Source: Treponema maltophilum ATCC 51939 | GTDB taxonomy: Bacteria > Spirochaetota > Spirochaetia > Treponematales > Treponemataceae | Direction: 5' to 3' | Assembly (NCBI RefSeq): GCF_000413055.1 | Contig: NZ_KE332518.1 | Span: 451,490 to 515,489 of the forward strand | Length of the DNA stretch: 64,000 nucleotides | Part shown: positions 34,033 through 41,960 of the stretch, piece by piece | Numbering within the stretch: the first letter of the stretch is position 1 | Layout of the letters: every line of letters begins with the position of its first letter | The notes under the pieces: generated by a model | What the model was told of the DNA's origin: nothing | The model's input: the letters and a program-made list of their open reading frames with translations, nothing else | Database searches by the model: none | Translations under genes and position numbers: made by a program

Positions 34033-35967
34033 ATGGCATACGTTAAAAATCTGTTCGATAAAAACTTTCTCGAATATGCAAGCTATGTTATCCGCGACCG
34101 CGCCATCCCCGATTTGGAAGACGGTTTAAAACCCGTTCAGCGGCGCGTGCTGCATACGCTTTTCGAATTGGACGACGGAAAATTCCACAAAGTTGCAAAC
34201 GTCGTAGGGCAGTGCATGAAGTACCACCCGCACGGAGACGCTTCCATTTACGGGGCGCTCGTCGTGCTTGCCAATAAAGATTTATTTATAGATAAACAGG
34301 GGAACTTCGGCAATATTTACACCGGCGACGGACCCTCGGCTGCGCGCTACATTGAGTGCCGCTGCACGCAGATCGGAAAAGACATTTTATACAATCCGGC
34401 TATTTCGAACTACGTTCCCTCTTACGACGGACGCGGAAAAGAGCCTGTCGCGTTCCGCGCAAAACTTCCGCTCGCCCTTATTTTGGGTGCGGAAGGAATC
34501 GCCGTCGGTATGTCCACGCGCATTTTAAGCCACAATATCCGCGAAGTAATCGAAGCCGAAAAAGCCTGCCTTGCCGGAAAGCCCTTTAAGCTGTATCCGG
34601 ATTTTCCGACCGGCGGCCTCATCGACGTGTCCGATTATCAGGACGGATTGGGAAAAATCGTAACGCGCGCAAAGCTCGACACAAGCGATCCCAAGCGCAT
34701 TGTAATTACCGAACTTCCCGCCGGCAGCAATACCGAAACGCTTATGCAGTCCATCGAAGCGGCGGCAAAAAGCGGCAAGGTAAAAATCGCATCGATTAAC
34801 GATTTTACGACCGACAAGGTGGAAATCGAAATCCGGTTGCAGCGCGGCGTGTATTCGGAAGAAGTGGTGGATGCGCTGTTTGCCTTTACCGACTGCGAAC
34901 AATCCGTATCCTGCAATCTGCTCGTTATAAAAGACAATATGCCGCAGGTTATGAGCGCAACCGATGTTATAAAACATCACGCAAAGCAGCTCCTCGGCAT
35001 TTTAAAAGACGAGTTGGAATTGGAAAAGGCGAACTTAACCGACCGGCTGCATTTGCGCACGCTTGAGCGCATCTTTATCGAAGAGCGCATTTACAAAAAA
35101 ATCGAACAAATGAAAACCGCCGAAACCGTCGTAAAAGCCGTTATCGAAGGTTTTAAACCCTTTGCCGCCGAACTTGTCCGGCCGGTAACCGAAGAGGACG
35201 TCGAAACCTTATTGAAAATTCCCATCCGGCGCATATCGCTGTACGATATAAACAAAAACCGCAAGGAAGTTGAAGAAATAAACGCGCGCCTTAAAGAAAT
35301 TGCCAAACTTTTGAAAAATCTTACCGCCTATGCGCTCAGCTGGCTCGACGGTATTTTGGCAAAGCTCGACGAAGAAAAAACAAAGCGCAAAACGCAGATA
35401 ACCGGTTTCAGCCAAGTGGACGTGCGCGAAGTGGTAAAAAAGGACATGGCGCTGCGCTACGATTCCAAAACCGGTTATGTGGGTACCGCCGTCGCTACGG
35501 GCACCGAATTGTTTAAAGTGTCGCCGTACGACCGCATTGTCGTATTACGTAAAAGCGGTATTTACACCGTCTGCGATGTGCCCGAAAAATTATTTGTAGA
35601 CAAGGGCATGTGGTACTGCGGCTCGGCGGATAAGGACGAATTGTCGAAAGTTTTGTTTACACTTATTTTCCGCGACCCGAAGACGAAATTCTGTTTTATA
35701 AAGCGCTGCCGAATCGGTCAATTCATATTGAATCGCGATTATTTTATTGTGAGCGAAGGCATGGAATTGCTGCATGTGGATACGCGCAAAAAATTCGAGT
35801 TTACGCTTAAATATACCCACAAGCCGCGCGTCAAAATTCTTGAAGAAAACTTCAACGCGGGCGATTACGAAGAAAAAGGTTTAAAATCGATCGGCGTGCG
35901 CCTTGCTTCGCGCGAAACGGAAAAGGTCGTCGTTGCGAAAAAGAACGCGCACGGCGCGGATGTATAA
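34033..35967 (+). CDS. parC: DNA topoisomerase IV subunit A (GyrA/ParC type)
   Basis: Breaks and rejoins DNA with ParE. The 644 residues include YVIRDRAIPDLEDGLKPVQR (about 17-36), the catalytic tyrosine at residue 106 in SAARYIECRC, and YHPHGDASIYGALV. At the quinolone positions (GyrA Ser83 and Asp87) the residues are Ala70 and Gly74. The C-terminal DNA-wrapping pinwheel is much reduced compared with the roughly 750-residue E. coli ParC. AAGGA precedes the ATG. The parE-parC operon continues into two smaller genes. Confidence 0.9.
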   Translation: MAYVKNLFDKNFLEYASYVIRDRAIPDLEDGLKPVQRRVLHTLFELDDGKFHKVANVVGQCMKYHPHGDASIYGALVVLANKDLFIDKQGNFGNIYTGDGPSAARYIECRCTQIGKDILYNPAISNYVPSYDGRGKEPVAFRAKLPLALILGAEGIAVGMSTRILSHNIREVIEAEKACLAGKPFKLYPDFPTGGLIDVSDYQDGLGKIVTRAKLDTSDPKRIVITELPAGSNTETLMQSIEAAAKSGKVKIASINDFTTDKVEIEIRLQRGVYSEEVVDALFAFTDCEQSVSCNLLVIKDNMPQVMSATDVIKHHAKQLLGILKDELELEKANLTDRLHLRTLERIFIEERIYKKIEQMKTAETVVKAVIEGFKPFAAELVRPVTEEDVETLLKIPIRRISLYDINKNRKEVEEINARLKEIAKLLKNLTAYALSWLDGILAKLDEEKTKRKTQITGFSQVDVREVVKKDMALRYDSKTGYVGTAVATGTELFKVSPYDRIVVLRKSGIYTVCDVPEKLFVDKGMWYCGSADKDELSKVLFTLIFRDPKTKFCFIKRCRIGQFILNRDYFIVSEGMELLHVDTRKKFEFTLKYTHKPRVKILEENFNAGDYEEKGLKSIGVRLASRETEKVVVAKKNAHGADV

Positions 35968-36007
35968 TGCGTCGAAGTGCAGTCGATAAAAAATAAAAGG
36001 GGGAAGC

Positions 36008-36835
36008 GTGAATCCGTTTAAAAAACTTTTGCCGGCTGTCCGTCTGTGCGCTCTGCGGAATTTACCCAAGCTTGCGCTTGCCGAATTACTTACGGCCCTC
36101 ATTTCCGCTTTTGCGTTTTTTATTTTTATAGCGCCTTTTAATATAAATCAGTCGATTCAGCTCAGCTTCCAAACAGTGGCACCGTTTTTTATTTCGCTTC
36201 TTTTAAGCCTGGTAATTTCCTATCTTTTGCAATACGGCTGCTTTGTGTTGACAGACTTATTGTACACCGGCCGCTACGCGGTGATCGGGCACTTGTTTAC
36301 GGGCTTTAGGGATTTTAAGCGGGGAGTGCGGACAGCTTTGTTTTTTATGCTGACGTATATATTCGCGCTGTTTTCGGCCTCCGCGCTCGGTTGGGCCGCA
36401 TCGACTTTTTTTCCCGGCAGTTTTCGGTTGAATATGCTGCTTGCCGTTACGATTATCTGTGTGTTTGTGACTTTAGCCGTTTTATACGTGCGCTGGGGTT
36501 TTGTGTGGTTTTTTTTATATGACGATCCCTCCCTTCCCGTGCGTCAAGCATTGCATAAAAGCGCCTTAGTCACGAAAAAAAAGCGTATCGCTTTTGTGTT
36601 GTTTTGCCTACAAAGCGGCGGACTCTATTTATTATGCGCCGCCCTTGTGCTGATTTTTTTGCTCGCTCAAAGTCTTTTCGATTTTTCGGTCATATCGTCG
36701 CCTCTCGATGCTTTTTTGCGCATGCTGTACATGCTGTGCCTGTACATGGCTCTTATCAGGCTGCGCATCGCCTTTGCCGCCGTGTACGAGGCCGAACGCG
36801 AAAAAGACGCCGCTTTATTGCCGGAAAATACGTGA
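36008..36835 (+). CDS. integral membrane protein, function unknown
   Basis: The 275-residue protein has about six hydrophobic segments (for example LISAFAFFIFIAPF, FISLLLSLVISYLLQYGCFV, MLLAVTIICVFVTLAVLYV and LYLLCAALVLIFLLAQSLF) with RWGFVWFFLYDDPSLPVRQA between two of them. The general plan recalls DUF975/glycerophosphodiesterase-type membrane domains, but I do not recognise the family. It starts with GTG at 36008 after a GGGGGAA site and overlaps the YigZ gene (GTGA), so it is co-translated with it. Confidence 0.75.
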   Translation: MNPFKKLLPAVRLCALRNLPKLALAELLTALISAFAFFIFIAPFNINQSIQLSFQTVAPFFISLLLSLVISYLLQYGCFVLTDLLYTGRYAVIGHLFTGFRDFKRGVRTALFFMLTYIFALFSASALGWAASTFFPGSFRLNMLLAVTIICVFVTLAVLYVRWGFVWFFLYDDPSLPVRQALHKSALVTKKKRIAFVLFCLQSGGLYLLCAALVLIFLLAQSLFDFSVISSPLDAFLRMLYMLCLYMALIRLRIAFAAVYEAEREKDAALLPENT

Positions 36836-37419
36836 ACATTTTGCTGGAAAGCGCGTGCTCGGAAACGCTCGTAAAAAAATCGCGCTTTATTGCCGAAATC
36901 TTTCCCGTAAAAAATCACCGGGACGTACGCGCCTTACTGAAAACGCAAAAACAAAAATACGCCGACTCTTCTCACGTGGTTCACGCGTTCGCACTCGGAA
37001 AAAACGCCGAAATTATGGGCATGTCCGACGACGGCGAACCTGCCGGTACTGCGGGCCGTCCCGTGCTTGCCGTTCTTAAAGGTTTCGGCTGCACCGATAT
37101 TTTGCTGACCGTAACGCGGTATTTCGGCGGCACCCTCTTGGGAACGGGCGGCTTGGTTAAAGCGTACACACAAGCCGCACAATCCGTGCTTGCCCTTGCA
37201 CACACCGAAGTTTTTACCGAACGGGAAGAATTCGGCCTGCGCCTTTCGTACGAAGATTATGAAACCTGCAAACGTTTGTTAAAAAAGTTCGGCGTAAAAG
37301 TTACGGCCGAAGATTTTGCCGAAAACATACATATCAGCGGTTGTATAGAAACAGCCTTAAAAGAAGACTTTGAAAGAGAACTCCGCGATTCACTTGGAGG
37401 CAAAAACCTCTTTGGGTAG
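36832..37419 (+). CDS. yigZ: YigZ/IMPACT-family protein
   Basis: The family resembles the N-terminal domain of the eukaryotic translational regulator IMPACT; bacterial members bind nucleic acid and their role is unsettled. The 195 residues from the GTG at 36832 contain KKSRFIAEIFPVKNHRDVRA, the hallmark HVVHAFALG and MSDDGEPAGTAGRPVLAVL, then TRYFGGTLLGTGGLVKAYTQ, followed by a DUF1949-like C-terminal domain. The start overlaps the membrane-protein stop by three bases. It ends the parE operon, just ahead of a palindrome-rich stretch. Confidence 0.88.
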   Translation: MNILLESACSETLVKKSRFIAEIFPVKNHRDVRALLKTQKQKYADSSHVVHAFALGKNAEIMGMSDDGEPAGTAGRPVLAVLKGFGCTDILLTVTRYFGGTLLGTGGLVKAYTQAAQSVLALAHTEVFTEREEFGLRLSYEDYETCKRLLKKFGVKVTAEDFAENIHISGCIETALKEDFERELRDSLGGKNLFG

Positions 37420-37421
37420 GC

Positions 37422-37439
37422 AGGGGGAGGCCTCCCCCT
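37422..37439. repeat. 18-base GC palindrome just after yigZ
   Basis: AGGGGGAGG meets its exact complement CCTCCCCCT. It is followed to about 37515 by C-rich sequence with another stem (GCGGGG/CCCCGC). There is no T-tract, so it is not a clear terminator; it looks like a REP-like intergenic element. Confidence 0.5.
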
Positions 37440-37528
37440 CGCTTCAGCTGCGCTTCAGGTTCCCTTCCTGCGCATCTTCCGCTGCCCCCTCTGCGGGGAT
37501 ACCCCGCAACGCCCCGATTAAAAACTTA

Positions 37529-37879
37529 TTATTCCATATCTTCCGCATAGTTGCTTAAAAACCGTATCCAAAAATCCTTTGCCGTGTAATCCGCGATATC
37601 CTTACTCATAGTATATCCGATAAGTTCGTTTAACGCAACGTAAATAAATTGAAGGGGAGAGAAGACACCCCGTTTGAAGGGCACAGATGGGAACCCGTCC
37701 CGCAAAAAGGCTTCCGCGCTTCGCTTGTGCAGAATTTTTTGCGGGCTCGGAACCCCATCTGTGCCACAGCCATAGGTGTTATCGCCCCCTCTTATCCGTT
37801 CCGTACACGATGTATGGGCAAGTTGTACGTAATCGAGTTTTGAGCACTGCGAATAAATAGCTATAAAAAGCGCAACCAA
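37529..37879 (-). CDS. uncertain open frame spanning a foldback element
   Basis: The 116-codon frame joins an N-terminal stretch next to a truncated Rpn-family gene, a middle made of the foldback element (GVPSPQKILHKRSAEAFLRD), and a natural-looking end, YVALNELIGYTMSKDIADYT then AKDFWIRFLSNYAEDME. There is no ribosome-binding site. I think it is a composite of debris; the last 40 codons may be the tail of an older gene. Function unknown. Confidence 0.25.
   Translation of the reverse strand: MVALFIAIYSQCSKLDYVQLAHTSCTERIRGGDNTYGCGTDGVPSPQKILHKRSAEAFLRDGFPSVPFKRGVFSPLQFIYVALNELIGYTMSKDIADYTAKDFWIRFLSNYAEDME
37680..37765. repeat. foldback (inverted-repeat) element, MITE-like
   Basis: The outer arms GGCACAGATGGG (37680-37691) and CCCATCTGTGCC (37754-37765) are perfect, as are inner arms CCCGCAAAAA (37699-37708) and TTTTTGCGGG (37736-37745), leaving a 27-base loop. 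Weaker pairing continues outward (GACACC with GGTGTT; GGGG with CCCC) to about 37654-37788. It lies among gene debris, suggesting an inserted element. Confidence 0.6.
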
Positions 37880-38034
37880 ACAACATGTTCTGTAATATTT
37901 GTGCCGTAGGTTTCTTTCAAAAAGGCATTGAGAAAACTGATAAGAGCCTTATTGCCTTCCTCGCCTTTTGAAAACATCAATTTAAATACCCAATCGGTTT
38001 TTGGATTTAAGATTTCCGCTTTGTCCTTTTCCAT
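37861..38034 (-). pseudogene. 5' fragment of an Rpn-family (PD-(D/E)XK recombination-promoting nuclease) gene
   Basis: From the ATG at 38034, with AAGGAGA upstream, 57 residues read EKDKAEILNPKTDWVFKLMF and SKGEEGNKALISFLNAFLKE, the opening of Rpn/transposase-31-like nucleases common in treponemes, then stop at 37863. Intact members run to about 280-300 residues with the catalytic core further on, so only the N-terminal tip remains. The 3' side is replaced by the foldback region. Confidence 0.65.
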
Positions 38035-38247
38035 AAATTTATCTCCTTTTGTCTTTTCCCTGTGATGTCTGAATTCAGTGCATTGTCCTGTATATTATTA
38101 GGTTCGGTTGACAAAAAAAGAGAGTTTTTCCGAAAAAAAACGCATATTTTTAATTAACCGTGTTTTAAAAGAAAATACGCCGATGCGTGCCGCAGCCTTT
38201 GCTCTTCTTTTTTCCTTGCAATGAGCGCCCGGCCGATATATAATGTG

Positions 38248-38332
38248 AATGACGGGTTTTGTAAATGATTGATAAAATTAAAACTGCGATTTCAGCGAGG
38301 CTGTTTCGCTCGGCGCGGTTGCGCTTTTTGGG
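38248..38332 (+). repeat. 85-base leader repeat, copy 1
   Basis: Matches 38462-38546 at 79 of 85 positions. A TATAAT at 38239-38244 lies four bases upstream. Downstream, instead of a gene, comes a GC-rich inverted repeat whose right arm (to about 38392) complements GCGAGGCT and GCTCGG in the repeat itself. Both copies could encode a seven-codon peptide starting MTGFVN. Confidence 0.7.
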
Positions 38333-38461
38333 TAAAATAACCCCGGAAAAACGCTCAAAGCGCCTCGCGAGCCGAGCCTCGCTTTTTCGCCGTTTTATTT
38401 ACACTGTAACATAACAAAACGCGCCATTCGATGCAGCCGCAAAAGAATCCGTATATTGGAA

Positions 38462-38546
38462 AATGACGGGTTTTGTAAATAATTGATAAAATCAAAACTG
38501 CGATTTTTGCGAGGCTGATTCGCTCGGCGCGGTTGCGCTTTTAGGG
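38462..38546 (+). repeat. 85-base leader repeat, copy 2, leading into the DUF2804 gene
   Basis: Six mismatches to copy 1. A TATATT at 38452-38457 lies five bases upstream, the same geometry as copy 1. The repeat ends in the AGGGGGA ribosome-binding site of the gene starting at 38554, so it is that gene's 5' leader. Confidence 0.7.
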
Positions 38547-38553
38547 GGATGCG

Positions 38554-39594
38554 ATGAATCACGAAGTAACGAACACAATCGATCTTTTGGATGCCGGCGG
38601 CCGCATTATCGAAGAAGGGTGGGCGCGCCGCCCCGTATGGAAGTACGACCGCTCAAAAATTAAAGCGGGCAAACTTGCGATAAAAGAATGGGACTATTAC
38701 AGTATTACGAATGCGAAAGCCCAATGGTCGCTCAACGCGACGATCGCCGATTTGGGCTTCGGCGCTTTGTTTTCGGTTTCGTTTATAGACTATAAGGCGC
38801 GCTCCTTTGCGCAAAAGGATACGATGAAATTCTTTACGTTCGGGAAAACCGGTTTGAGCGCGAGTTCCGCCGAAGACAACGGCGTTTCGTTCGACGGCAA
38901 AGACCTGAGCCTTTCGTTCGAAAAAAAAGGAACGTCGCGCTTTTTGAGCATCCGCGCACCGAGCCTGATTTTGGCAAACGGAAATGCCGGCATAGACGCC
39001 GAACTTGAATTAATTCAAAACGCCGATCACGAAAGCATGAATATCGCCACTTCGTGGAAGGAAAACCGTACCTGTTTTTACCTTAACGAAAAAGTAAACT
39101 GTATGCCGGTCGGCGGCAAAATAAAATTCGGAAGCGAAACCGTCCGGCTCGAAAAGAACGAAGCATGGGCCGTACTCGATTGGGGACGCGGCCGCTGGAC
39201 AAGAAAAAACCGCTGGTTTTGGGCAAGCGGGAGCGGCCTTGCGGAAAGCAAACCCTTCGGCTTTAATCTCGGCTACGGTTTTACCGACCGGACGCCCGCC
39301 AGCGAAAACGTCATCTTTTACGACGGTAAAATCCATAAACTTGAAGACGTATTTTTCCATATTCCCGCCGAAAGCTATCTTAAGCCGTGGGTTTTTACTT
39401 CGTCGGACAAGCGCTTTGAAATGAATTTTGTTCCCGCGGTCGACCGTGCCGGCAGCACGAATTTGGGCGTCATTCAAAGCGTACAGCATCAGGTTTTCGG
39501 ATATTTTACGGGGAATGCGGTTCTTGACGACGGCAAAACGATTCACATAGAACATTTTCCCGCCTTTGCCGAAGACGTGTACAATAAGTGGTAG
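38554..39594 (+). CDS. DUF2804 domain protein
   Basis: The 346-residue soluble protein has the DUF2804 pattern: an N-terminal LLDAGGRIIEEGWARRPVWK, YDRSKIKAGKLAIKEWDYYS, a central WSLNATIADLGFGALFSVSF, and AWAVLDWGRGRWTRKNRWFW with FGFNLGYGFTDR further on. The tryptophan-rich beta structure suggests a lipocalin/hydrolase-like fold related to carotenoid 1,2-hydratase types, but no activity has been shown that I know of. Translation uses AGGGGGA before the ATG. It is monocistronic, preceded by a duplicated leader and followed by a terminator shared with tRNA-Lys. Confidence 0.82.
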   Translation: MNHEVTNTIDLLDAGGRIIEEGWARRPVWKYDRSKIKAGKLAIKEWDYYSITNAKAQWSLNATIADLGFGALFSVSFIDYKARSFAQKDTMKFFTFGKTGLSASSAEDNGVSFDGKDLSLSFEKKGTSRFLSIRAPSLILANGNAGIDAELELIQNADHESMNIATSWKENRTCFYLNEKVNCMPVGGKIKFGSETVRLEKNEAWAVLDWGRGRWTRKNRWFWASGSGLAESKPFGFNLGYGFTDRTPASENVIFYDGKIHKLEDVFFHIPAESYLKPWVFTSSDKRFEMNFVPAVDRAGSTNLGVIQSVQHQVFGYFTGNAVLDDGKTIHIEHFPAFAEDVYNKW

Positions 39595-39610
39595 GCTATG
39601 CGGGCATAAA

Positions 39611-39646
39611 AAAACCGTTTGCAAACGCGCGTTTACAAACGGTTTT
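39611..39646. terminator. bidirectional intrinsic terminator between the DUF2804 gene and tRNA-Lys
   Basis: AAAACCGTTTG-C-AAAC (39611-39626) pairs with GTTT-A-CAAACGGTTTT (39631-39646) around a GCGC loop. A and T runs on both flanks let it work in either direction. Confidence 0.85.
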
Positions 39647-39647
39647 G

Positions 39648-39720
39648 TGAGCCACACGTGATTCGAACACGTGACCCACGCCTTAAAAGGGCGTTGCTCT
39701 ACCTACTGAGCTAGTGGCCC
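39648..39720 (-). tRNA. tRNA-Lys (anticodon TTT)
   Basis: The minus strand folds as a 73-base cloverleaf. The acceptor GGGCCAC pairs with GTGGCTC, D arm GCTC...GAGC, anticodon stem CGCCC-type with loop CTTTTAA giving anticodon TTT, and T arm CACGTG-TTCGAAT-CACGTG. The discriminator is A and CCA is not encoded. Confidence 0.93.
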
Positions 39721-39750
39721 GTTGCATTTTTCGGAATTGAATGCTCAACC

Positions 39751-39779
39751 AGCATAGCCTATCGGAAAAAAAGAGTCAA
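39751..39779 (-). promoter_or_regulatory. tRNA-Lys promoter
   Basis: Minus strand: TTGACT (39779-39774), 17-base spacer, TATGCT (39756-39751), about 30 bases upstream of the mature tRNA. The same TATGCT -10 occurs at 61913 and 63205. Confidence 0.65.
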
Positions 39780-39798
39780 TACCCTTTTGCGTGATTTA

Positions 39799-40968
39799 TC
39801 AATATTTTATGGACATCGAAAATCCCGCATTCAGCTGCGGATTTGAACCGGGCTCCAAACCGAGTTCTTTGCCGAATACCGAAAAGTCCGTTTTGAATTT
39901 TTTGCCCAAATTCAAACCTATGCCCGCCGCGGGGTACATATCGTGTATGCCCGCCCTGAGCGCAAGCACCTTGTTGAACAAAAGCACTTCCGTTCCGAAC
40001 GATAATTCGAGAATCGGGTTGCGGTATATTTTTTGCTTGGTAATAAGCGGCCAAATATTGTTGTAATCGGCATACACGGCCCATTCGGGAACAATGTTGC
40101 CCGCCCATTCTTTAACGGGAATGTCGAACCGTGCGCCGAAACCGAACTTTGAGTCGATCTTGCTTTGCTCAAAAGCGCTTCCCGCTCCCGACTGAAGCGC
40201 GCCGAGGTCGGCATAGGTTTTGGTCCATACCGGCGAATATACGTCCTGCCACACGGCCGCAAGGCTCAGAGCGCCTATTTTATATTGCGCGGCCATGTCG
40301 AAACCCGCTCCCAAAGAAAGGTAATAGGGGATATTGTTAAAAGAGCCGTTTATAAGGTCGGTAACCGCCTGTGTGTATTCGGTTTCGAACTGCACGCCGG
40401 CGCGTCCGGAAACTCCTATCGATAATATTCCCGCTTTGTCCAAATCGCAGGGGAGGGCATAGCCTGCAACAAAAGCCAAGCCGGAACCGGCGCGGATGTC
40501 CGAGCGCGAAACGGAAAAAACGTTGACGTTCGTATAGGTTGTGTTTACAAAGCCCCAGCCGAAATTATTCCGGATGGCGCCGAAGGTAAGCGGGCCGCCG
40601 ATCCGTTCGCTTGTGTTAAAACCCGTATCGCCTATAAGGTCGACGACTCTATTCATAAGCGCCTGCTGGTCTTTTGTGTCGAGTTTTTTTATAATAATAT
40701 CCCAGGCAATCTCATTCATTTTAGTAAGCGGACCGCCCGTACCGAAGGCGACGATGGGCGGCCACAGCGTTTTGCTTTCGGTAAATGCAAGGGCTGCAGG
40801 GTTTGAAAACAGCGTATAGAGCGATGAAACGTCGGCGTAGTGCGGGCCGCCGAAGGCTTCCGAACGGGTATCGACCGGTTCGATGCGCTGCGGTGCATAC
40901 GCAAAAAAGGAAACGCAGCTGAAAAGAAAAATCGTGCAAAAAATACTTATTTTAATTGTCTTACTCAT
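39799..40968 (-). CDS. UPF0164 outer-membrane protein (FadL-like)
   Basis: The treponemal UPF0164 family (T. pallidum TP0548, TP0856, TP0858, TP0865) is modelled as FadL-type barrels for long-chain fatty-acid uptake. The 389-residue protein has a signal peptide (SIFCTIFLFSCVSFFAYA) and the family's opening EPVDTRSEAFGGPHYADVSS with LYTLFSNPAALAFTE, then alternating aromatic/glycine strands ending GFSMSIKY. The ATG at 40968 is preferred over a GTG at 40977 because GGTGGA lies just upstream. It is monocistronic. Confidence 0.85.
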   Translation of the reverse strand: MSKTIKISIFCTIFLFSCVSFFAYAPQRIEPVDTRSEAFGGPHYADVSSLYTLFSNPAALAFTESKTLWPPIVAFGTGGPLTKMNEIAWDIIIKKLDTKDQQALMNRVVDLIGDTGFNTSERIGGPLTFGAIRNNFGWGFVNTTYTNVNVFSVSRSDIRAGSGLAFVAGYALPCDLDKAGILSIGVSGRAGVQFETEYTQAVTDLINGSFNNIPYYLSLGAGFDMAAQYKIGALSLAAVWQDVYSPVWTKTYADLGALQSGAGSAFEQSKIDSKFGFGARFDIPVKEWAGNIVPEWAVYADYNNIWPLITKQKIYRNPILELSFGTEVLLFNKVLALRAGIHDMYPAAGIGLNLGKKFKTDFSVFGKELGLEPGSNPQLNAGFSMSIKY

Positions 40969-40989
40969 AATATCCACCGATAGCTTAAC

Positions 40990-41051
40990 CTAAAAATGCT
41001 TTTAATAATTTATCCAAGGGAAAAAAATGCCTTTAATAATTTATCCAAGGG
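40990..41051. repeat. 31-base tandem duplication at the 3' end of a lipoprotein gene
   Basis: Two copies offset by 31 bases (for example 40996-41020 and 41027-41051, one mismatch) cover the last codons of the gene. The unit is not a multiple of three and moves the stop codon. Confidence 0.85.
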
Positions 41052-41888
41052 AAATCTGCCGCCGACTTTTACCGTAGCCGGCTCGATAGTTCTGCCTACG
41101 GGATGACCGTCGGAGTCCTCTGCAGCCGCATCTCCCGATAACAGTTTGATTGCCGACACTGCAGCCGTTAATGCCGTCCTGTTTGAAGGGGTTCCGATCG
41201 CGTTCGGCGAACCATTTGCGCCGAGCATGGCTTTAACGATATCGCCGGCCGGCATTGTTTTAAAATCGATGACGCTGCCGCCGGGAGGAGGCGGAGGTGG
41301 CGGAGGCGTCGAGGTTGTAAATTCTTGAATTTTCTCTTTTATCTTTTCATGGCCGACTTGTGCCGTAACCCGAATCATAAGCGTAACTGCGGCCGTTGCC
41401 AGCTTTCCCTCATCGGTGTTTTTCATTACCGCGGGGTCGCTTAAAAGCGTTGAGGCGGCTTCGGTGTCAAAAAGCTGTACCGCGGTTATGAGTTTTTGTA
41501 CAAAAGCTTTATCCGACTCCTCCGTCGCTCCGCTTTGCCCGACTTGAAAGGCTTCGGCGGCGATCGTTTTTAAGTTTTTAATCGGGAAGCCCGCATCGGG
41601 CAATAAATCGAGGAATTGCTCTTTTTCCTTGAGGGAAAGGTTTTTCAATTCTTCTTTGTTTTTTTTGCCCAAAAGTTCAAAGGTCGCAGTTAAGATTTCA
41701 CTGTCGGCCGTATAGGTTGTTTGCGAAAAGGCAATCAATTCGCTTGCCGAAAGATTTTTCAAAGTTTCTCTCGGGTCGCGCCGCGCTCCTTTTGCAAGCG
41801 ATGTCGTAAACATTTCGCACGAAAAAAACAAGACGCAGACCGTACAAAGGGCGCTATACAAACACACATTAAAAGTAATCTTTTTCAT
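41010..41888 (-). CDS. putative lipoprotein, function unknown
   Basis: The 292-residue protein has a type II signal peptide with lipobox LFFSC (Cys24), a helical body (about 40-195; ETLKNLSASELIAFSQTTYT), an eight-proline linker (TTSTPPPPPPPPGG) and a short C-terminal region. I do not recognise a family; the composition suits a surface or periplasmic tether. A 31-base tandem duplication at its end changes the final residues: the frame ends KAFFSLG, whereas the downstream copy, read in the original frame, would end KAFLG. It has a weak AGAGAG site. Confidence 0.7.
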   Translation of the reverse strand: MKKITFNVCLYSALCTVCVLFFSCEMFTTSLAKGARRDPRETLKNLSASELIAFSQTTYTADSEILTATFELLGKKNKEELKNLSLKEKEQFLDLLPDAGFPIKNLKTIAAEAFQVGQSGATEESDKAFVQKLITAVQLFDTEAASTLLSDPAVMKNTDEGKLATAAVTLMIRVTAQVGHEKIKEKIQEFTTSTPPPPPPPPGGSVIDFKTMPAGDIVKAMLGANGSPNAIGTPSNRTALTAAVSAIKLLSGDAAAEDSDGHPVGRTIEPATVKVGGRFPLDKLLKAFFSLG

Positions 41889-41960
41889 TATAATCTCTCT
41901 TATATGTATAATATCTCATATTCGATAAAAAAACAACAAAAAAACGGGAAATGTAAACAA

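Noticed and set aside
38332-38400. A riboswitch or intrinsic terminator after leader copy 1
   Set aside because: The inverted repeat is real but there is no clean T-tract and no match to a riboswitch class I know; described only as structure.
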